46,056 nucleotides of DNA from CAZHJG01 sp964533425 (GCA_964533425.1 CAZHJG010000003.1:1-46056), one strand, 5' to 3'. Positions 9,202-18,349 are shown, counted from the first letter of the stretch. Notes: a model not told the origin generated them from the sequence alone. A program made the numbers and translations.

Positions 9202-9227
9202 GCGCTGCCTAATGCCTCCAAGTTCAT
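9198..9227 (-). CDS. Possible 9-residue leader ORF of purL
   Basis: ATG at 9227 opens MNLEALGSA and ends in TGA that overlaps the purL ATG (ATGA). GGAGGG lies 10 nt before it, and the GGAGG that would serve purL lies inside it. The arrangement would couple purL initiation to translation of this short frame. It may be fortuitous. Confidence 0.35.
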   Translation of the reverse strand: MNLEALGSA

Positions 9228-9257
9228 GCCGGCTCGACCCTCCATAATCTAAGTTTG

Positions 9258-9286
9258 ACTGTAGCGACAGATCTGTTATAAAGCAA
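9258..9286 (-). promoter_or_regulatory. Promoter of the purL-purQ-purM unit
   Basis: On the minus strand TTGCTT is followed by a 17-nt spacer and TACAGT. The predicted start leaves a leader of about 50 nt before purL, containing the short leader ORF. Confidence 0.55.
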
Positions 9287-9308
9287 GCATAAGCATGACG
9301 TTGCCGTT

Positions 9309-9911
9309 TTATGAAAGCGGGGGTACATGTGACAGTACCTCTCCAAGCACTTCAGCCGGATTTTTCCCCGTGACATTTATCACAACCTTGGCATGTTTAA
9401 CGGAGGGCGCCACGAACTGCTGGTGCATTGGTTTGACCACGTGTTCCAAGTACCAAGCCTCATTTTCGGCTTGGTTAGCGCGCCGCTTGCCAGTTTGGCT
9501 GATGTCGGACTTCAAGAAGATGGTAGTGTCGAGCTCGTCACGTAGCTGTGGGTCGTGCAGCAGCAAAAATCCCTCGACGATGATTACTGGGGCTGGCTCG
9601 TGCGTGACGCTCACCCGCTGGCGTGGCGGATCTTCCGGTTGGCGGTCACGAGGGACGCGGATAGTGGCTGTGACCTGTTTGCCGGCGCGGAGGGCGTGCA
9701 GATCACTGGTGAGCTTTGCAAAGTTGATGGCCTCAGGATGGTCGAAGTTGGTCTGTCCGTCGAGCGTGGGCAGCTGCTCGCGCGGCAAGGCATAATCGTC
9801 TAGGTGCAGGAGTAGGGTTTCAGTTGGCCGCTGCGCTTTCAGGTCGTTGGCTAATGTGGTTTTGCCCGAACCCGACCCTCCGCCGATGCCGATAATGTAT
9901 GGCTGCTTCAT
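9309..9911 (-). CDS. udk: Uridine kinase-like P-loop kinase
   Basis: A 200-residue cytosolic kinase of the uridine kinase/phosphoribulokinase family. The Walker A loop GGGSGSGKTT is at residues 10-19. An acidic LLHLDDYALP segment follows, then TNFDHPEAINFAKL and VIIVEGFLLLHDPQLR, all typical positions of uridine kinase. Substrate is inferred from family; uridine/cytidine phosphorylation is the default, but divergent members phosphorylate other small molecules. Its ATG overlaps the stop of the upstream HAD gene (TGATG), so the two are translationally coupled. Confidence 0.8.
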   Translation of the reverse strand: MKQPYIIGIGGGSGSGKTTLANDLKAQRPTETLLLHLDDYALPREQLPTLDGQTNFDHPEAINFAKLTSDLHALRAGKQVTATIRVPRDRQPEDPPRQRVSVTHEPAPVIIVEGFLLLHDPQLRDELDTTIFLKSDISQTGKRRANQAENEAWYLEHVVKPMHQQFVAPSVKHAKVVINVTGKNPAEVLGEVLSHVPPLS

Positions 9912-10660
9912 CAGCTATTAAACAGCTCGGCCAGCGGTTGCAAAGACGAGACATGAAAATCAGGCTGTGCTTTCGCCAGATCCATCACAGGGTTCACCAA
10001 AACCGTTCTGGTGCCGGCGTTTTGGCCGGCGGCCACGTCATCTTCCTGCTTGTCGCCAACCATGACCGCCTGCGAAGGGTTTTCGACTCCGAGCCGCCCG
10101 AGCGCCATCAATATGGGTTCAGGGTGCGGTTTGCGCTGCTCGCAATCATCACGATTAACGACAGTATCGAAGTAGTCGGCAATGCCATGGCGGCGTAGAA
10201 CGCGAAAAATGGAGACAGGCCCGCGGGTAGTTACAAGACCAAGTACTTTTCCGGCGTCTTTTATTCCAGGCAATAATTCCTTGACGAAGTCTGCAACGTA
10301 CAACTTGTCATCATGAGTACCGGTGACCTCCATATTGATTGCCTGAAACATCTGTTCAGTCAGAGGGTGATCTTGCTGACGCTGGTTATGTGTTTCAACC
10401 ATGAGCTGGCGCATTTCCCGATAGTCGCTGCGATTTGCGAATTGGCTAATTTCTTCGGCCGACACGTCCATGTCCAATTGCAAAGCAATATCGCCTAACC
10501 GGGCATGCAACTCTTGCTTCTCGCCATGTTGTAATGTCCCGTCAAAATCCAAAAGCCAAGCGTCCATGTCGCGGAGGGTCTCGAGATTTTGCGGAGTCGT
10601 TTCGTGGGGAGACATGGCCATTTCCTCGATCATTAGTCTGTCCGGCAGCCCACCTGTCAT
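9911..10660 (-). CDS. HAD-superfamily hydrolase (phosphatase)
   Basis: 249 residues from the upstream ATG. Motif I is DFDGTL (nucleophile Asp near residue 37), motif II includes GLVTTRG, and the C-terminal motif is GDKQEDDVAAGQNAG. This resembles phosphoglycolate/nucleotidase-type HADs; the substrate is unknown. Coupling with the uridine kinase-like gene suggests nucleotide or nucleoside phosphate turnover. Two starts are credible. The ATG at 10660 lies 6 nt after TATAGT and would be leaderless. The ATG at 10615 has GAGG 8 nt upstream and would shorten the protein by 15 residues. Confidence 0.85.
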   Translation of the reverse strand: MTGGLPDRLMIEEMAMSPHETTPQNLETLRDMDAWLLDFDGTLQHGEKQELHARLGDIALQLDMDVSAEEISQFANRSDYREMRQLMVETHNQRQQDHPLTEQMFQAINMEVTGTHDDKLYVADFVKELLPGIKDAGKVLGLVTTRGPVSIFRVLRRHGIADYFDTVVNRDDCEQRKPHPEPILMALGRLGVENPSQAVMVGDKQEDDVAAGQNAGTRTVLVNPVMDLAKAQPDFHVSSLQPLAELFNS

Positions 10661-10735
10661 ATGACCACTATATCAAACTTGCGCTTTTCGGCGGGGTACC
10701 TAACAATATAAAGAGCAGTAAATAAGGAGTGTCAA

Positions 10736-12139
10736 TTGAAACCGCTGCGTTTGCCGGAAGTGACCGAAACCCATAATTTTAGCGCGCTCGACCCGCTCGA
10801 CAGCCGTTACTTCGACCCGGAAATTGCCCGCTACCTCTCGGAAGGCGCCCGCATTCGGTGCCAGGCCTATGTGGAGGCCGCGCTGGCTCAGACGCTAGCC
10901 GACTTTGGTGTCTGTGTGCGCCAAGCCGCCAATGAAATTGAAAAAGCGGCGCAAGCAATTGACCCAGCGGCCGTCAGCGCCGAGGAACAGATCACCAAGC
11001 ATGATGTGAAGGCGCTGGTCAACACCATCAAGAACGATATCAGCGACGAAGCCAAGCCCTACGTTCACTTTGGGGCGACGTCATACGACATCGTGGCCAC
11101 GGCCAGCGCGCTGCAAATGAAGCTGGCAATGAGCGAAGTGACTGTGCCCCGACTGAAAGCGCTGCTTGAAGTGTTGTTGGATTTGACCGAGCGCTACGCA
11201 GATACGACGCAAATCGGACGGACGCATGGTCAGCACGCCGTGCCAATCACCTTTGGCTTTGCCATGGCCGAGTACGTTAGCCGGCTGGGCCGGTCGCTGA
11301 ACTCGCTGCAGGTGTTGAGCGGCAAACTGCAGGGCAAATTCTCCGGAGCAGTTGGCGCTTACAACGCCCTGAGTTTATTTGTAGATGACCCACTGGCTTT
11401 CGAGCGGGCAGTTTTGGAAAAAGTCGGCTTGGAGCCGGCTGAGTATTCGACGCAGATTGCACCACCGGAAATCATGGGGCGCTTGCTGGCGGAACTGACC
11501 ATCGCCGCGGGGATTATGGGCAATCTGGGTCACGACATGCGCCACTTACAACGGACTGAGATTGGTGAGGTGCGCGAGCGCTTTGAACCCGGCCAAACCG
11601 GCTCGTCCACCATGGCGCACAAGAAAAATCCCTGGAATTTTGAGAATGTCGTTAGCCTGAGCAAGCAAGTTATCGCCCAGAACGTCAACGCCAACCTCAA
11701 CCTTTCCAGTGAGCATCAGCGTGACCTGACGGATTCGGCTTCGGCCCGGTTTTACGTCTTGATGCCCGCGCTGGTGGCGTCCATGACCGAGCGCCTGACA
11801 AGGGTGATGAGCAAAATCGAGGTCGACGAAGCCGCCATGCAGCGCAACCTGGCCTTGACTGGTGGTGCCATCGCCGCCGAACCGCTGTATTTACTGTTTG
11901 AAAAGCACGGGCACACCGCAGCCCACGAACTGTCCAAGGAGCTGGCACACCGCGTTTTGGAGCATGGTAAGCCGTTGGCCCAAGTCATTCAGGCCGACAA
12001 AAATGCTCAAAAATACTGGGCAAAATTCACTGTCGAGGAACGCCAGATCATCTCTGAACCCGAAAAGTACTACACCGGCTTGGCCGCCCAAAAAGCCAAA
12101 ACGGTTGCTTCTGACTGGCGCAAACGTTTGGCTGCCTAG
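10736..12139 (+). CDS. purB: Adenylosuccinate lyase
   Basis: 467 residues. It removes fumarate from SAICAR and from adenylosuccinate, two steps of purine synthesis. The fumarase/aspartase-superfamily signature GSSTMAHKKNPWNFENV (near residue 290) contains the mobile catalytic loop. RTHGQHAVPITFGFAMAEY carries the conserved His pair region, and HFGATSYD the substrate contact. The start is TTG, supported by AAGGAG 6 nt upstream. It is transcribed toward purA, with a palindromic repeat element between their 3' ends. SAICAR synthetase (PurC), which supplies its first substrate, is not in the window. Confidence 0.96.
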   Translation: MKPLRLPEVTETHNFSALDPLDSRYFDPEIARYLSEGARIRCQAYVEAALAQTLADFGVCVRQAANEIEKAAQAIDPAAVSAEEQITKHDVKALVNTIKNDISDEAKPYVHFGATSYDIVATASALQMKLAMSEVTVPRLKALLEVLLDLTERYADTTQIGRTHGQHAVPITFGFAMAEYVSRLGRSLNSLQVLSGKLQGKFSGAVGAYNALSLFVDDPLAFERAVLEKVGLEPAEYSTQIAPPEIMGRLLAELTIAAGIMGNLGHDMRHLQRTEIGEVRERFEPGQTGSSTMAHKKNPWNFENVVSLSKQVIAQNVNANLNLSSEHQRDLTDSASARFYVLMPALVASMTERLTRVMSKIEVDEAAMQRNLALTGGAIAAEPLYLLFEKHGHTAAHELSKELAHRVLEHGKPLAQVIQADKNAQKYWAKFTVEERQIISEPEKYYTGLAAQKAKTVASDWRKRLAA

Positions 12140-12141
12140 CA

Positions 12142-12226
12142 TGTCATTCCCGGCTTGATCGGGAATCCAGAAAACACGCTGGAGCCCCGGGGTTTACCCT
12201 GAACTTGTTTCAGGGCGAGGATGACA
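12142..12226. repeat. Dispersed palindromic repeat element (copy 1)
   Basis: Bounded by TGTCAT and ATGACA. It holds a TTCCCG...CGGGAA hairpin, a GGAGCCCCGGGGTTT core and a CCCTGAA...TTTCAGGG hairpin. It fills the space between the convergent purB and purA stops and probably acts as a bidirectional terminator. A copy of the same architecture lies at 43590-43665. Confidence 0.7.
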
Positions 12227-12229
12227 AAC

Positions 12230-13507
12230 TCAAAGACGAACTACCTGGTTGCGCTCAGGGCCGACACCGAGCTTGCTGACCTTTACGCCTAGCTTTTCTT
12301 CGACCAAACGCACAAAGTCTTTGGCTTCCGGCGGTACATGTTGGCGGTCGCGGACGGTGCTGATGTCGTCCCAGGTGGGCATGGTTTGATAAACGGGCTC
12401 GCAGGTTTCGAGGCCAATGGCTGAGCTGGGCGCGACCTGGAGGGTTTTGCCGCCGCAGCGGTAGGCGGTCGCCACTTGCATGGTTTTGCCGTAGCGTGAA
12501 ACGAGATCCATTTTGGATAGAACGATTTCGTCAACGCCATTGATCTGCACGGCGTTTTTGAGCTCCACCAGGTCTGGGTAGCCGACCCGGCGCGGGCGCT
12601 TGGTGGTGGCGCCGTATTCGCTGTCAGTCTGGCCGCGTGGGCCGCGGATGGTTTCGGCCAGTTTTACATCGGTGATTTCCGTTACAAAGGGGCCGCCGCC
12701 GACGTGCGATTTCATGATCTTGGCCACACCTGTAACTTTGCCGAGTTGTTTAGCGGAAACGCCGAGCCCGTCAAGCAAGCCGTTGACGGTCGTGGACGAA
12801 GAAGTAACTGCCGGGTACATGCCGTGATTCACATCCAGCCAAAAAGCTTGGGCGCCTTCGGCCAGTACCTGTTCGCCACGCTCCAGATGGCCGTTGATAA
12901 CGGCCACGCTGTCACCGACAAACGGCTTCAGCGCTTCGATAGACTGCATCCAGGCCCGAGCCTCTTTTTTGCAGTCCGCCAGGCTCATGCCTTCGGTTTC
13001 GGCGACTTCGCACAGGCCGGCGTATACCAGATCAAACAGGATTTTCGGCGTGTAAATGAGCTCCAGGCGAGCGCCTTCGCGGAGGTATTTATCGGCGGCC
13101 ACGTAGGCAATGCCCGATTTGGTGCTGCCCTGTGCTCCAGCCGAAGCTTCACGCAGCGTGTCCAGCGTGATGTGGTGCGGCAAAACCAGATGGGCGATGT
13201 CACTGATCAGCAGGTTTTCGGGCGTCAGCTTCAGTCCGGCTGCCTCAATTTCACGTAGCTCGTTTTGCAAACGCAGCGGGTCGAGATAGACACCGTTGCC
13301 GATGATGTTCAGCTTCCCAGGATAGGCGACGCCCGATGGCACCTGATGCAGCGCTATCGGCGCCATGCCCTCCGGTACCACGGTATGCCCGGCATTAGCC
13401 CCACCATTGCCACGGGCAATCACCTGGTACTGGCCTGCAACTAAATCGACGAAACGACCTTTGCCCTCGTCCCCGCGTTGCAGGCCGACAATTACATCTA
13501 CAGCCAT
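12230..13507 (-). CDS. purA: Adenylosuccinate synthetase
   Basis: 425 residues. It joins IMP and aspartate with GTP to form adenylosuccinate, the first step from IMP to AMP. The P-loop GLQRGDEGKGRFVD is at the N-terminus, GNGGANAGHTVV and LHQVPSG follow, and GSTKSGIAYVAADK and PRGQTDSEYGATTKRPRR carry the IMP and loop residues. The protein starts at the usual place for the family. No Shine-Dalgarno precedes the ATG. A consensus-like promoter predicts a transcript starting within 0 to 2 nt of the ATG, so this mRNA is likely leaderless. Confidence 0.96.
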   Translation of the reverse strand: MAVDVIVGLQRGDEGKGRFVDLVAGQYQVIARGNGGANAGHTVVPEGMAPIALHQVPSGVAYPGKLNIIGNGVYLDPLRLQNELREIEAAGLKLTPENLLISDIAHLVLPHHITLDTLREASAGAQGSTKSGIAYVAADKYLREGARLELIYTPKILFDLVYAGLCEVAETEGMSLADCKKEARAWMQSIEALKPFVGDSVAVINGHLERGEQVLAEGAQAFWLDVNHGMYPAVTSSSTTVNGLLDGLGVSAKQLGKVTGVAKIMKSHVGGGPFVTEITDVKLAETIRGPRGQTDSEYGATTKRPRRVGYPDLVELKNAVQINGVDEIVLSKMDLVSRYGKTMQVATAYRCGGKTLQVAPSSAIGLETCEPVYQTMPTWDDISTVRDRQHVPPEAKDFVRLVEEKLGVKVSKLGVGPERNQVVRL

Positions 13508-13515
13508 TTATTACC

Positions 13516-13544
13516 AGCATAGTAAACATCGGGCCGCGGGGCAA
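13516..13544 (-). promoter_or_regulatory. Promoter of purA, leaderless type
   Basis: On the minus strand TTGCCC, a 17-nt spacer and TATGCT. The -10 element ends 8 nt before the purA ATG. The same TTGCC...TATGCT pattern precedes the genes at 20164 and 20955. Confidence 0.7.
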
Positions 13545-13556
13545 ATACGACCTCTG

Positions 13557-14162
13557 TTAGTGTGTGGATTCCGGGTGATCGCCGCGCTGCATGACTTGCG
13601 CCACGACCCGCCAATACAAATTGTGCTCGTAGGGCAAAATGCGTGCCGCCAGCGCTTCTGGTGTGTCTCCAGCCAGCACCGGTACCTGGGTGTGGGCCAG
13701 GATCTGCCCGTCGTCGAAAACTTCGTTCATTAGGTGTACCGTCGGGCCGCTCCAACGCACGCCGGCATCGAGCACCGCCTGGTGCGCGTTCCGGCCGAAC
13801 AGGCCCTTGCCGCCAAACTTTGGCAAAGGGGCCGGATGAATGTTCAAAACGTCGCAATACTCTAAGACTTGCTTGCCGACCAACTGTAAATAACCAGCGC
13901 CAAGGCCAAGCTCCACGCCGTAGGCTTTAAAGGAGCGGAGTATTCGGTCGTTGCGCTTGTCGTTGCTGCGGACGTTGCCAAGAAAATCGGCTGGTATGCC
14001 CCGTTCGCGGGCGATCCTCAATGCGCCGGCATTAAACTGATCAGATAAAACCACGCCAATCCGGGCGTGCTCCAAGCGGCCATCCTGTATGGCGTCGTCA
14101 ATGGCCCGGAAATTGGAGCCGCTGCCGGACGCCAGCACGCCCAGGATGCAAGTATCGGTCAT
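13557..14162 (-). CDS. purN: Phosphoribosylglycinamide formyltransferase (folate-dependent)
   Basis: About 201 residues. It transfers a formyl group from 10-formyl-THF to GAR. LASGSGSN binds phosphate near the N-terminus. NIHPAPLPKFGGKGLFG carries the catalytic Asn and His, and the later DDGQIL carries the catalytic Asp. So GAR formylation here is folate-based while AICAR formylation appears formate-based (PurP). I prefer the ATG at 14162 because AAGGAG lies 4 nt upstream and the protein then starts where the family does. An in-frame ATG at 14177, 7 nt after a TATACT, could be a leaderless start. Confidence 0.93.
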   Translation of the reverse strand: MTDTCILGVLASGSGSNFRAIDDAIQDGRLEHARIGVVLSDQFNAGALRIARERGIPADFLGNVRSNDKRNDRILRSFKAYGVELGLGAGYLQLVGKQVLEYCDVLNIHPAPLPKFGGKGLFGRNAHQAVLDAGVRWSGPTVHLMNEVFDDGQILAHTQVPVLAGDTPEALAARILPYEHNLYWRVVAQVMQRGDHPESTH

Positions 14163-14184
14163 TGACTCCTTCGACATACGATCG

Positions 14185-14214
14185 AGTATAGCTAGCGTAA
14201 ATCAAAGGAAGCAA
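14185..14214 (-). promoter_or_regulatory. Promoter of purN
   Basis: On the minus strand TTGCTT, an 18-nt spacer and TATACT. The predicted transcript start falls at about 14178, next to the first in-frame ATG of purN. Confidence 0.6.
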
Positions 14215-14287
14215 GCATAAGCAAATTTGAAACTTCAAGCGTTTTCTGAGACTATCAGTGTATAACCAAAAGCATGGAGTGCCGCGC

Positions 14288-15202
14288 ATGGATACAGCCC
14301 TAAAAACAGGTAATCTCGGCAAAAAATACGGAGCGTTTGAGGCGTTGGCACCACTTGATTTGGAAGTCAAAAAATGTGAGGTTTTGGGCTATCTCGGTCC
14401 CAACGGCGCTGGCAAAACCACCACTATTCGCCTGCTGCTCGGGCTGATCAAACCGACGTCAGGCAGCGCCGAAATCTTCGGTCTTGATGCTCAGCAGCAA
14501 AAAGTCGAGGCTCACAAGCGCCTGGCCTACGTGCCGGGCGAGGCGACCTTTTGGCCATCGCTGACGGGCGCCGAAACCCTGCACCTGCTCAGCCAGGTTC
14601 ACGGCCAGGTTGATCTGGGTTATCAAAAACAGCTCATCGAACGCTTCCAGTTTGACGCTTCCAAAAAAGTCCGAGCCTATTCCAAAGGCAACCGTCAGAA
14701 AATCAACCTGATCGCGGCGCTGTCGACGCGTGCCGAACTGCTCATTATGGACGAACCGACCAGCGGTCTTGATCCGCTGATGGAACAGGCCTTCAGGGAA
14801 AGTGTGTTGGAGGCCAAGAAAAATGGCCAGACGGTGTTTCTCTCCTCGCACATTCTCGAAGAAGTTGAGGCCCTCTGTGATCGCTTGGCAATCTTGCGGG
14901 CCGGACACCTCGTGGAACTCGGTACTCTCGGCGAGATGCGTCATCTCTCGGCGCTGAGCGTGGAGGCTACCTTTGATGGCAAGCCACCGGCGGTTGACCA
15001 GATTAAAGGCGTGAGCAATGTCAAAGTGCTCGGTTCACACCTCTCCTGCCAGGTACAGGGACCGATCGATCCCCTGCTCGCCGTGCTGGCCAAGCATCAT
15101 CCCAAGACGCTACTCAGCCGCGAGCCCTCGCTGGAAGAGCTCTTTTTGTCACTCTATGGCGACGAAGCGGTCCGTAATGCCGGGACAGTTCATGAGCAGT
15201 GA
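14288..15202 (+). CDS. ABC-2 type exporter, ATP-binding subunit
   Basis: 304 residues. A cytoplasmic ATPase powering the permease encoded next. Walker A is GPNGAGKTTTI (near residue 40). The signature region reads YSKGNRQKINLIAAL, a degenerate LSGGQ, as is common in this exporter class. Walker B with the catalytic Glu is LLIMDEPTSGLDP, and the switch His is in LSSHILEE. ATG at 14288 is chosen because GGAG lies 8 nt upstream; the upstream GTG lacks support. The gene overlaps the permease by 11 nt. Substrate is unknown; such pairs export drugs, antibiotics or lipids. Confidence 0.92.
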   Translation: MDTALKTGNLGKKYGAFEALAPLDLEVKKCEVLGYLGPNGAGKTTTIRLLLGLIKPTSGSAEIFGLDAQQQKVEAHKRLAYVPGEATFWPSLTGAETLHLLSQVHGQVDLGYQKQLIERFQFDASKKVRAYSKGNRQKINLIAALSTRAELLIMDEPTSGLDPLMEQAFRESVLEAKKNGQTVFLSSHILEEVEALCDRLAILRAGHLVELGTLGEMRHLSALSVEATFDGKPPAVDQIKGVSNVKVLGSHLSCQVQGPIDPLLAVLAKHHPKTLLSREPSLEELFLSLYGDEAVRNAGTVHEQ

Positions 15203-16841
15203 GGCCGACGCCGCTCATTTGGTAGTTTATAAATCGCCGAAGTCGGTTATCGCCCGCTTTGTGGCCCGTCGCACGATGAAGAGCGCGACACTCTGGGCGT
15301 TTATCTTTGGGGCGTACGTGGCCTCCAAGGCCGAAGGCTTTATCAAGGCCTACCCCACACCTGCCGAAAAGGCGGCCGTGACCCACAGCCTGGCCCAAAA
15401 TGTCGGCTTGAACGCCTTGGTTGGCACACCTCACCATGTCGAGAATGTGCCCGGCTTCGTCGCCTGGAACGCGCTCATGGTGCTGACTATCATTGGTTCA
15501 ATCTGGGCGCTTACCCTGGCTACCAAATATTTCCGCGGCGAGGAAGATGCCGGCCGCAGCGAAATTCTGCTCTCGGGCCAGACGACTCAGACGTGGGCCG
15601 CGGTGAACATACTTGTCGGACTGAGCAGTAGCCTGCTTGTGCTGTACGCGGTGGTGGCGGCAATTTTCGTGTTGCTCGGCCGGTCGCCCAGCATTGGCTT
15701 CACCGTCTCCAGCTCGCTCTTTTTTGCTTTGGCCTGCACCTGTGGCGCTGCCATGTTCCTGGCCGTCGGAGCGTTCACCAGTCAGCTGATGGCCACGCGC
15801 ACGCGGGCTTCGGCGGCAGCCGCCGCGGTGTTTGGGGCGAGCTTTCTGATCAGGGCCACGGCCGATACAGCACGCTTGCATTGGCTGCTCGCGGTGTCCC
15901 CTATCGGCTGGATCGAAAAACTACAACCACTTACCGGCAGTCAACCGCTCTGGTTGTTGCCCATCTTCGGCTTCACGGCCCTGCTGACTGGCCTGACGGT
16001 GTGGCTGGCCAGTCGCCGGGATCTCGGCGACAGCGTCATTGCTGACACGGATAGTGCGCGGCCACACACTGCCCTGCTGAATTCGCCTTTTTGGGCCGGG
16101 CTGCGGCTGACACGCGCCTCCGTTGCCGGTTGGCTGCTGGCCATTGCCTTTCTCGGTACTTTTTATGGCATTTTGACCAAGGCCGCCGTGCAAGCGTTTA
16201 ACACGGCGGGCAATGCTGCCAAGGTTTTCAATCGTATCGAGCACACTGCCCAGCACAGTCTCGGCACACTCTACCTGGGCTTCGTTTTCTTCATCTTGAT
16301 GCCGATTATCATGTCGCTGGTCGCCAGCGCCGTCGGCCATATCCGCAAGGACGAAGCGGAAGGCTTTGTTGATAACTTTCTGGTGCGGCCTGTCAGTCGT
16401 CAACGATGGCTAGCCGGGCGGCTGGCGCTGGTTGGCTTGACAGCGGTGCTGGCCTGTTTATTGAGTAGCCTGTGCATCTGGGCTGGCCAAGCCAGTCAGC
16501 ACGCTGGAGTCAGTTTTCACGACCTGTTGCTCGCCGGTTTGAACATGATCGCGCCGGTATTGTTCGCCTTTGGCTTTGCGATGCTGGCCTTCGGTTTCGT
16601 GCCGCGTTACACGACCCTGGCGATCTATGGGTTAATCGGCTGGTCTTTCCTGATTTCGATGGTCAGCAGTGGCCTCAATCTCAGCCACTGGCTGCTTGAC
16701 ACCTCGTTGCTGCACCAGGTTGCCCTAGCCCCAGCAGTCAGTCCGGCCTGGAAAACTAATGCCGTTATGGCCGCGCTCGGCTTATTGCTCTGCGCGATCG
16801 GTATGTGGCGATTCAACTCCCGAGATTTGCAGTCAGAATAG
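15192..16841 (+). CDS. ABC-2 type exporter permease (polyketide/drug exporter-like)
   Basis: About 549 residues with roughly a dozen hydrophobic segments. It probably consists of two six-helix halves, each starting with a region like SVIARFVARRTMKSATLWAF and TRASVAGWLLAIAF. This doubled form resembles actinobacterial polyketide/tetronasin exporter permeases. The start ATG at 15192 lies inside the last codons of the ATPase gene; the longer open frame upstream is only overlap with that gene. Its 3' end is 2 nt from the convergent glycosidase stop. Confidence 0.85.
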   Translation: MSSEADAAHLVVYKSPKSVIARFVARRTMKSATLWAFIFGAYVASKAEGFIKAYPTPAEKAAVTHSLAQNVGLNALVGTPHHVENVPGFVAWNALMVLTIIGSIWALTLATKYFRGEEDAGRSEILLSGQTTQTWAAVNILVGLSSSLLVLYAVVAAIFVLLGRSPSIGFTVSSSLFFALACTCGAAMFLAVGAFTSQLMATRTRASAAAAAVFGASFLIRATADTARLHWLLAVSPIGWIEKLQPLTGSQPLWLLPIFGFTALLTGLTVWLASRRDLGDSVIADTDSARPHTALLNSPFWAGLRLTRASVAGWLLAIAFLGTFYGILTKAAVQAFNTAGNAAKVFNRIEHTAQHSLGTLYLGFVFFILMPIIMSLVASAVGHIRKDEAEGFVDNFLVRPVSRQRWLAGRLALVGLTAVLACLLSSLCIWAGQASQHAGVSFHDLLLAGLNMIAPVLFAFGFAMLAFGFVPRYTTLAIYGLIGWSFLISMVSSGLNLSHWLLDTSLLHQVALAPAVSPAWKTNAVMAALGLLLCAIGMWRFNSRDLQSE

Positions 16842-16843
16842 AG

Positions 16844-18301
16844 CTAGTACGGAGCCGTCCAGTCAACGGCCGTCTCGAGCCGAGCCAAATTCTGATACAA
16901 CATGTCGTAATCTACAAAGTCACGACACAACCCGTAATTTGACCAGGCAAAATTCCTGACTCGCCAACGTTGGCCCTGGCTAGTAATCGGGTTGTAGTGT
17001 TCACGTGCGCCGTGGACGGCTACGACGTTATAGGAACTCTCTTTAATTCGCCAGGCCCAGCCATCGGCGCGCATACGCAATTGTGTGTGGTGGGCGATCA
17101 CAGACCGCGTAGCCTGCATATGCAAGCCTCTGGCAATCATTTCATCGACAATAATATACTTTGGGCCACGCCACAGACGGTCCCATTCCCGATTGTGTGG
17201 GTCATAGTTGTCGCTGTCGGTGGTTACGCTCGGCAGCGGATATGGCGTGTTGAACGAGCTGTCCATGAGGTCAAGCATGGCCTTGAGCTGCTCAGGTCGT
17301 ACGTTTGGCAAAAGCACCGGGAACAGGTTACTAATGGTCGTTTCTTTGATGTGCTGCCCTTGCCCGTCGAGCGCGTAAAAGCGCTGATCTTTCTCGTCCC
17401 ACATGCTCCGCAGCACCTGATCTTCCACTTCCCGGCCCCGACGCGAAAAATCAATCGCCTCGTCGGTCTTGCCGGCAACGGTTGCCAGATCGGCCATGCA
17501 ATACAGATTGTCGACGTAAATGCAGTTCATCATGACGTCGTTCATCCAGTACAGTTCGCGCATTTTTTGCAAATCTCCACCAGCCTCGGTTAATCGCCGG
17601 CCGTGCGCCAGGATTTGGGCGTAATCCAGCCCGATATTGGCCTTGTCCACCCACCAGGGCGTGTTTAGGCCATTCCGCCGTAAACGGTACGGCTTGAGGG
17701 CATCGAACGTTGGGTCGGAGTCACGGCCGGTTTCGTGTGGGTGCGGTGTGCCAATGAGCGGATCGTCGGGGCCATTGCGTCGCGTGCGATCCCAAAAATT
17801 GTAGTGCCGCTTAGCCACCGGATACATGTCCAGCAGCAGTCGCTCAGCGGCTTCAGTCATTGCTTGATTTCCGTTTTCACCGTACGCCTGCATGACAAGA
17901 TAGGTTTCAAATAGAGCGCGGGCGAAGAGCGGCGGCTGCATGTAGTTCGTGCCCTCGGCACCCTTTTTGAGGACGTGCTTGCGCTCCCAGTCCAGGTTCT
18001 TCACTCTGAACTGGATATTTGGGATAAAGCCGTTTTTTTCTCCCTTGGCAACCTCACGGATATCGGCGGCGGCCGCTAACAGATATGTTTCGCCGTCAGG
18101 TTGCTCGCCCATGAGTGCGTCATAGGCCGCATGATCCCCTATTCTGGCCGCCGTTAGGCTGTCCCAATAATAAGGATGGGGGTATTTTCGGGGATCGGGA
18201 GGCGTATAGGGCGACTCTATCAGGCCAAGCCGCGGGCCAAGCGTTAGACGATTTTGTCGGAGATTAGCCGCCGCAGTTTGCGAGTCTGGTTTCTGTTCCA
18301 T
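16844..18301 (-). CDS. Glycoside hydrolase, (alpha/alpha)6 barrel, GH63/trehalase-like
   Basis: 485 residues without a signal peptide, so probably cytoplasmic. YYWDSLTAARIGD near residue 45 resembles the WDS substrate motif of GH63/GH37-type enzymes. RRNGPDDPLIGTPHPHETGRDSD and the later EWDRLWRGPKYIIVDEMIARG match the family pattern of paired acidic residues and the W-x-G-P segment. Mannosylglycerate or alpha-glucoside hydrolysis is the nearest known activity, but this assignment comes from motif memory only. An extended -10 (TGTTATACT on the minus strand, about 18322-18330) lies upstream, and no clear Shine-Dalgarno is present. Confidence 0.7.
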   Translation of the reverse strand: MEQKPDSQTAAANLRQNRLTLGPRLGLIESPYTPPDPRKYPHPYYWDSLTAARIGDHAAYDALMGEQPDGETYLLAAAADIREVAKGEKNGFIPNIQFRVKNLDWERKHVLKKGAEGTNYMQPPLFARALFETYLVMQAYGENGNQAMTEAAERLLLDMYPVAKRHYNFWDRTRRNGPDDPLIGTPHPHETGRDSDPTFDALKPYRLRRNGLNTPWWVDKANIGLDYAQILAHGRRLTEAGGDLQKMRELYWMNDVMMNCIYVDNLYCMADLATVAGKTDEAIDFSRRGREVEDQVLRSMWDEKDQRFYALDGQGQHIKETTISNLFPVLLPNVRPEQLKAMLDLMDSSFNTPYPLPSVTTDSDNYDPHNREWDRLWRGPKYIIVDEMIARGLHMQATRSVIAHHTQLRMRADGWAWRIKESSYNVVAVHGAREHYNPITSQGQRWRVRNFAWSNYGLCRDFVDYDMLYQNLARLETAVDWTAPY

Positions 18302-18349
18302 GAGGCCACGTTTCTATGGCCAGTATAACAGATATACGGTCGTTGCGCG

